This document shows positions 58,801 to 64,000 of a stretch of 64,000 nt of DNA, piece after piece (within the stretch, counting starts at the first letter, position 1; each line of letters starts with the position of its first letter). Origin of the DNA: Astropecten irregularis (taxonomy: Eukaryota; Echinodermata; Asteroidea; Paxillosida; Astropectinidae); assembly GCA_963971285.1 (NCBI GenBank), contig OZ020265.1, positions 756,001-820,000 of the forward strand, in the 5' to 3' direction. The notes under the pieces are model-generated. The model ran no database searches and was not told the DNA's origin. It was given only the letters and a program-made list of their open reading frames with translations. A program made the translations under genes and the position numbers.

Positions 58801-61800
58801 TTTTGTAGTTTTTGTAGTTTTTGTACATTTGATTTTCTGTTTGTTTGTTTCTCCGACAGTGAACAGTGAAGCGAATGAGAAGCGTATAAGCCATGTACAG
58901 GCTTGCTTCGGCAGTTCAGGGCAGGTAAGATACTAAACCTTGCTAGTTAGTTTAGTTGGATTAACTTTACTAGTTATTGTATGTAGTTAACTAGTTATAG
59001 TCTTGAATATTAAAGCAGGTAATCCATCTGCACTAATAAGCAGGAGGTCGTGGGTTCGAATCCCACCTGAGCCAGCATGTGATTTTTTCACGTGCTCTCA
59101 CAAGCACTGAGTATACAGTGCTCCTCCACGTCAGTGAAGGGCAATCCTAAATTGCATAGTTATAGTCTGTTTAGTTGAATTACTGCTAGTGATTGTACTT
59201 GATTCGGCAGTTCAGGGCAGGTAAGTTTCTTAACCTTGTTAATCAGTTTAGTTTAGTTAACTCTGCTAGTTATTGTAGTCAGTTAAATTGAATTACTGCT
59301 AGTTATTGCACATGTACAGGCTTGCTTCAGCAGTTCAGGGCAGGTAAGATGCTAAACCTTGTTAGTCAGTTTAGTTAACTAACTCTGCTAGTTATTGTAT
59401 GTAGCTAACTAGTTATAGTCTGTTTAGTTGAATTACTGCTAGTTATTGTACATGTACAGGCTTGCTTTGGCAGTTCAGGGCAGGTAAGATGCTATACCTT
59501 GTTAGTCAGTTTAGTTAACTAACTCTGCTAGTTATTGTATGTAGTTGACTAGTTATAGTCAGTTTAGTTGAATTACTGCTAGTTATTGTACATGTACAGG
59601 CTTGCTTTGGCAGTTCAGGGCAGGTAAGATGCTAAACCTTGTTAGTCAGTTTAGTTAACTAACTCTGCTAGTTATTGTATGTAGCTAACTAGTTATAGTC
59701 TGTTTAGTTGAATTACTGCTAGTTTTTGTACATGTACAGGCTTGCTTTGGCAGTTCAGGGCAGGTAAGATGCTATACCTTGTTAGCAGGCCTTGCTCTAA
59801 CTTTTTTTCCTGGCTAGCCAACCGGGCTAGCCAACTTCAGATTTTACTAGCCCGTTAAGACTTTTCCTAGCCCGTACATATTTTAGATTTTAACAAAATT
59901 AGATTTTAAACAAGTTTTACAGGGGACTCTGTTTCAGACACTACCATAAGAGTGGACGTTATGATCATTACAGGAAGGCCATTTTAACAAAATGAAAGAA
60001 AAATGTGTACCAGTGTTTCCCTAGGTTGCTGGTGGTGGTACATGTAGGTGTACGTGTGCATGGAGTGGGGCATGCAGTTATACCTTACATATTAACATGA
60101 CATGTACGTTTTGCTTTTGTTTTCTTTAGTCTTGACACTGATCCTTGTTAAAAACAAGTTTAAAAAAATTAACGAAAGTATTTTTTTATGATAAATGATT
60201 TTAGAAATTGGTAAAAAAATATATATTGAAAACAAAAACATGTTCAACTGTAGAATATTAGCCTTTAGTGATCACAAATTGAATTCAATACCGAGTAATG
60301 AATACTTAACTGAATTCACATGTTCGATCGGTCTGACGTGTTCAAAAGTTACTGAGAAAATGAAAGGTAAACAAATTGCTTACGAAATAACCATGGAGGA
60401 AGGAAATTTCCTTCCTCTATGCGATAACCCAGTGATAACTTGTTCAGAACTTGTTTGCTTCTCCTGTCTGTTGTGATTTAATTCACCATCATGTGACTCT
60501 GCCGGTAGCAGGTTTTTGGCGCAAGTAAATGAGCATCCACTGTGGATCATGGAAGATTTCCTTTCCTAGCTAACTTGTGACAAAAATAAATGTCAAAAAG
60601 ACGAAATGTATTCCTCTGCGGCCGGCCATTCATTACGTTCGTTCAGAAACACCCGCTTTGACTTCCGCATCCACCACTGATCTCTCAAAATGCAATGCAT
60701 GTTGGCAACGGAAGGCTGGTTACGGCTTCACGACCAGTACATTATGGCAATTTTAAGTAAACTAGTAGTCGAATACCAGATGAGTAGACATGCATCAGTC
60801 TATTTTGTAGGAACCGTGACGCGACTTCTGCAAAAAGCTGTCACGTGGTCATAGCGGACCGTAAGCACAAAATTGAATCGACGCGATACAAATAGAGAGT
60901 GCTTGCTTATTTCCACTACATGTACATGTATGTTGAACTATTAAACCAATCACAAGAATCATCGTAACGTATTCGAATGGTAAAATGACTGAGACAAGTT
61001 CAATAATTCCGAGCAATGAGCCTACACATTGAGCACACGGCACGCAGCGTGGTCGCTGTGTAGGCATCGTGCAATCGATCATGTCGCAGGCGTTGTGTCA
61101 GCTGTTGCCCGTGCACGCTGTGCAAGCGTTACGCTACCGGCTCTGCGTACGTTGTTAAGAGCTTGAACGGAAAAAAGCGCTTCGCTATTCAAGACGTACG
61201 TATGCTCGAACGTATCATAAAAAAAAAAAAATTGCGACACATTTTGTACACACTCAGTTTACTTTCATCTTTGTACATTTATCAAAAACCCGAAAGCAGG
61301 TTGTTAATTTTTTACTAGCCCACCGGGCCACCAAGGAAGTGAGTCTAGCTAGCCCGGAGCGGTTTTCGCTAGACATTGTCCACCGGGGGTAGTACTATTT
61401 CAAGCCCTGCTTGTTAGCCAGTTTAGTTTAATTAACTCTGCTAGTTATTGTATGTAGCTAACTAGTTATAGTCAGTTTTTATAGTTGAATTACTGCTAGT
61501 TATTGTTCATGTACACGCTTGTTTCGGCTGTTCAGGACAGGTAACTTTGATTAACTTTGCTAGTAGTTAGCTAGTTATAGTCAGCAGTTACTCTCTCGAG
61601 GACGAACAGAGCACACTGTTTGGAACGTCGAGATAATACCACCGGTTCTTCTCAGAACCACACACTCTCACAGAAGAGATTACATGGTGTCACCGCAAAC
61701 CTACCTTCTTTTAGTTATAGTCAGTTTTAGTTGAATAACTGCAAGTTACAGTATTTGAATATTTTTGTTTGGTGTAATATTCCTCTTATTCAAATTACTT

Positions 61801-64000
61801 CAGGGGTCTATTTCACCAAACTCATAATTATTAACTTACTATCAATCGTTGGACTTTTTATGATGCATTGCAGCCCTATGTAGGATACAATGGGTTATCC
61901 TTTGTAACTCTAGTTACGATTGATTGTAGGGCTTCGGGAAATCCACCCTAGATCCAGCAATGAGTCAGTTGGACTTGAAGAGTCAGTTGAAAAGAGTCCA
62001 CATAAAGGCTGAACATCAGTTAAATTTTCTTGTTTATTTTGTTTGTTTATTTATTTATTTTCATGGAAAAGTGAACAAAGAAAAAATTACTGGAGCGGGA
62101 TTCGAACCGGTGACCTCCTGAATACCGTTACAGGCGCTCTACCAACTGGAAAAAAAAAGATAATTCAGTCAGTTTCCCTTGTGGTTATTTGATGATAATA
62201 TTTTTTTTTTTTTTTTTTTTTGTTCTAGAGCCTTATTGCGCCAGGCAGGGTGCTGGTAGGTGAGGGGGTTCTCACAAAGCTCTGCCGTAAGAGGCCGAAG
62301 CCACGACAGTTTTTCCTCTTCAACGATCTGCTGGTATATGGAAGCATTGTAATGAACAAGAAGAAAGTAAGTCTCCGTTATTTCACCCAAATCTGGACCA
62401 AATCTGGGCCAAATCTGGGCCCAATCTGGGCCAAATCTGGGCACAATCTGTGAAATAATTACAAGGATTTAGTGACAGGGTATCTGGGGTTGATTTCACC
62501 AAACTCATCGTAACTTACTATCAATTGTAGGACCTATGATGCATTGAACCCCCATGTAGGATAGGATGGGTTATCCTTCGGAACTCGAATTACGATCGAT
62601 CGTAAGGCTTCGTAAAATCAACCCCTGGTCATCTTTGGAACACCTGTTGGATTCCATTTTCTAGTACAGGCCTGCAGTTAATATGTCAAGGTTTTGAAAA
62701 TTCAATACTTTCTACTCTATAAGCCAATTCAGCCCAATTCAATATAATGTGTAATTTTTATACTGTTCGTGAGTAGTATTATGAAGGACACAGGACTGTA
62801 GAGCCCAGGCACTGTAACTTTATATGGGTTTTGATGGCCCAACATGGTCCAAGTCCAAAGAATGTACCATAGGGATACTGCACAGTGTGGTATTTTGAAG
62901 GACACAGGGCTGTAGAGCCCAGGCACTGTGACTTCATATGGGTTTTGATGGCCCAACTTGGTCCAAGTCCAAAGAATGTGCCATAGGGATACTGCACAGT
63001 GTGGTATTTTGAAGGACACAGGACTGTAGAGCCCAGGCACTGTAACTTTACATGGGGCTTGATGGCCCAACTTGGTCCAAGTCCAAAGAATGTGCCATAG
63101 GGATACTGCACAGTGTGGTATTTTGAGGGACACTGGACTGTAGAGCCTAGGCTCTGTAACTTCATATGGGTTTTGTTGGCCCAACTTGGTCCAAGTCCAA
63201 AGAATGTGCCATAGGGATACTGCACAGTGTGGTATTTTGAAGGACACAGGACTGTAGAGCCCAGGCACTGTAAATTATGAGGCTTGATGGCCCAACTTGG
63301 TCCAAGTCCAAAGAATGTGCCATAGGGATACTGCACAGTGTGGTATTTTGAAGGAAACAGAACTGTAGAGCCCAGGCACTGTAACTTCATATGTGTCTTG
63401 ATGGCCCAACTTGGCCCAAGTCCAACAATAACACCATGGTGATATTAAACAATGTGGAACTTTGGCAGATTCAGGAAGTTTGTCAGCAAAAAATCCAAGG
63501 GGGGTTAAAGTCGCATAGTTTCAATAAATCTGTTTCACTTCAGATAAGGGGGAAAGGTTCATATCAAAGAAATACAGAATCATGGGCAGAAATATCAAGG
63601 AAGATTCAGTAACAGTCATCTGTGAAAATTCCAGTCTCATACGGTGCCCACTTTTTGAGAAAACAGTGAAAAACACCCACATAATTTTTGAAATCTTTTC
63701 ACCGTTATTTTTTATCAAAATTGTTTTTGGTCATTGGTTCATAGAGTACTCTCTGATTGTTTTTACTCTTTTCTGGATAAATACAGCATTTCAGGAAGAA
63801 ATATCTTAACAGTATGTTTCTACCATCACCATCTTTATACCCTGTAAGTTATAGGTAAATCTGTGAAGATGTCTGTTTCGGTATGCTACCAAAGTATGAT
63901 ACTACCTTTAAAACTCAGGATTGTAACATGTTTTACTGCATGATTTTGTTCTACCACAGTACAGCACCCAGCATATTCTACCATTGGAAGATGTCAGGTT
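55885..64000 (+). CDS. PLEKHF2: Pleckstrin homology/FYVE protein (Phafin), 5' part only
   Basis: Four exons are visible: 55885-55900, 58860-58924, 62229-62366 and 63960 to the window edge, with phases 1, 0 and 0. The protein starts MVDRLVNSEANEKRIS, matching the start of vertebrate PLEKHF2, and continues to CFGSSGQ (residue 27). PGRVLVGEGVLTKLCRK opens the PH domain at about residue 35. FFLFNDLLVYGSIV and YSTQHILPLEDV are its next strands. The window ends at residue 86, so the rest of the PH domain and the expected FYVE zinc finger lie outside. The family binds PtdIns3P on endosomes and affects endosome fusion and autophagy. PLEKHF1 is the alternative; the MVDRL start and the LTKLCRK-PK-RQFFLFND segment fit either, with the N-terminus favouring PLEKHF2. 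Introns 2 and 3 carry a splice-donor minisatellite, a hAT-like insertion and a 114-bp repeat array. Confidence 0.92.
56404..56540. mobile_element. Near-perfect 137-bp hairpin
   Basis: CAATGGGAGACTTTTGGAGA and its complement at the right end begin 50-base arms with about two mismatches; the loop is about 37 bases and contains GCATGC. Confidence 0.88.
56538..57247. mobile_element. 710-bp GC-rich element with inverted ends
   Basis: GCACAGCGAAAAATCCC and GGGAATTTTTCGCTGTGC are inverted ends. The left end abuts the hairpin at 56404-56540. The interior is rich in CpG and has no recognised gene. Confidence 0.6.
58000..58383. mobile_element. Possible hAT-like MITE in PLEKHF intron 1
   Basis: AGGGCTGTAAGTTTACG at the left and GATACAAACTGCAGCCTT at the right are imperfect inverses around GGTTAACCGGTTAACC-type blocks. 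No clear target duplication. Confidence 0.45.
58890..59785 (+). repeat. 140-bp minisatellite containing an exon end and its splice donor
   Basis: The last 24-33 bases of PLEKHF exon 2 plus GTAAG are repeated with donors at 58925, 59221, 59344, 59484, 59624 and 59764. Spacing of the last four is exactly 140. Between them lies AT-rich sequence with CTAGTTATTGTA. A decayed copy (GTAACT at 61541) follows the hAT-like insertion. A different tRNA-like SINE (about 59014-59155) sits in the first unit. Confidence 0.9.
59014..59155 (+). mobile_element. Second type of tRNA-derived SINE
   Basis: GGTCGTGGGTTCGAATCCC is a B-box followed by an unrelated tail with a TTTTTTCACGTGCTC block. It has no fold-back arms. 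Inside the first unit of the PLEKHF minisatellite. Confidence 0.6.
59786..61409. mobile_element. hAT-like element inside PLEKHF intron 2
   Basis: It starts CAGGCCTTGCTCTAAC and ends with the reverse complement of CAGGGCTTGAAATAGTAC. It is flanked by a perfect 8-bp duplication CTTGTTAG (59778-59785 and 61410-61417). Eight-base duplications and CAGGG ends are hallmarks of hAT transposons. Both ends share a subterminal motif based on CTAGCCCG. The 1624-bp interior has only a 93-codon frame with no recognised domain, so it is non-autonomous. It interrupts the 140-bp splice-donor minisatellite. Confidence 0.82.
61410..61600 (+). repeat. Right-hand remainder of the 140-bp minisatellite
   Basis: Resumes with CTTGTTAGCCAGTTTAG directly after the hAT-like element and ends with a copy whose donor is changed to GTAACT. 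Confidence 0.85.
61803..61950. mobile_element. Family C fold-back element in PLEKHF intron 2
   Basis: Complete but diverged (AGGGGTCTATTTCACCAAAC to GGGAAATCCACCC). Confidence 0.75.
62065..62205 (-). mobile_element. tRNA-like fold-back SINE in PLEKHF intron 2
   Basis: GCGGGATTCGAACCGGTGAC and GGCGCTCTACCAACTGG, then the tail CAGTCAGTTTCCCTTGTGG and a long T-tract that may serve as the exon 3 polypyrimidine tract. Confidence 0.78.
62487..62628. mobile_element. Family C fold-back element in PLEKHF intron 3
   Basis: Complete copy starting 121 bases after exon 3. Confidence 0.8.
62795..63480 (-). repeat. 114-bp minisatellite, about 6 copies, related to the 88-bp array
   Basis: GTGGTATTTTGAAGGACAC recurs at 62887, 63001, 63115, 63229 and 63340, a spacing of 114 or 111. 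On the minus strand each unit contains ACTGTGCAGTATCCCTATGG, the core of the array at 37 kb. The right end at about 63455-63478 reads, reversed, CTTCCTGAATCTGCCAAAGT, also from that unit. It lies in PLEKHF intron 3. Confidence 0.93.
63551..63911 (+). mobile_element. Family A MITE upstream of PLEKHF exon 4
   Basis: The left terminus is decayed and the right terminus intact. It ends 48 bases before the exon at 63960. Confidence 0.8.

Noticed and set aside
60195-60476. 93-codon frame inside the hAT-like element
   Set aside because: No transposase motif or splice context was recognised; it is probably chance in an AT-rich interior.
62729-63390. Two overlapping minus-strand open frames of 179 and 203 codons
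   Set aside because: The 114-bp unit is a multiple of three and lacks stops in two frames, so long frames are automatic. No start context, splice sites or domain; it lies antisense in a PLEKHF intron.

Overview
The window is intron-rich, AT-rich animal genomic DNA. A tandem pair of interleukin-17-type genes, RNASEK, a Phafin-type PH/FYVE gene and a CNBD2-like gene, together with many short fold-back transposons, suggest an invertebrate deuterostome, most likely an echinoderm. The species cannot be fixed from the sequence alone. No bacterial, viral or plasmid features were seen. Most of the window is introns and intergenic DNA filled with repeats. Most open frames outside the genes below are chance frames inside those repeats.

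Layout. (1) 1-10.5 kb: no gene recognised; a mosaic of inverted-terminal-repeat elements (families A, B, C), one tRNA-like fold-back SINE and an 11-bp minisatellite. (2) 10.5-15.9 kb: first IL-17-like gene, four exons, 189 aa, with a TATA box and a kappaB-type site. Its last exon lies between inverted arrays of a 56-bp repeat. (3) 18.59-21.95 kb: a 3.36-kb transposon with 25-bp terminal inverted repeats and a TA target duplication. It carries a plausible three-exon gene for a 128-aa protein of unknown function. (4) 22-26.6 kb: nested fold-back elements, G-tracts and a mariner-like MITE. (5) 27.0-31.7 kb: second IL-17-like gene, four exons, 353 aa. It has the same exon plan as the first but carries a Ser/Thr-rich mucin-like stretch ahead of a canonical IL-17 domain. 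(6) 36.2-50.0 kb: a CNBD2-like gene with ten coding exons. Its 8.4-kb first visible intron contains an 88-bp minisatellite and a 4.3-kb long-inverted-repeat element. (7) 53.98-55.19 kb, minus strand: RNASEK, two exons, complete. (8) 55.89 kb to the right edge, plus strand: the first four exons of a PLEKHF2-like gene, head to head with RNASEK. The window ends inside its PH domain.

The genes do not form one pathway. The IL-17 pair is a local tandem duplication of secreted cytokines. CNBD2-like, RNASEK (a small V-ATPase-associated membrane protein) and PLEKHF (endosomal phosphoinositide binding) are housekeeping-type neighbours. The observations most worth checking are the 3.36-kb element with its own spliced gene, the paired loss of two cystine-knot residues in the first IL-17, the mucin-like stretch in the second, and a 140-bp minisatellite in PLEKHF that repeats an exon end together with its splice donor. 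All exon models come from reading frames, splice consensus and remembered family sequence. No alignment program or transcript data were used.
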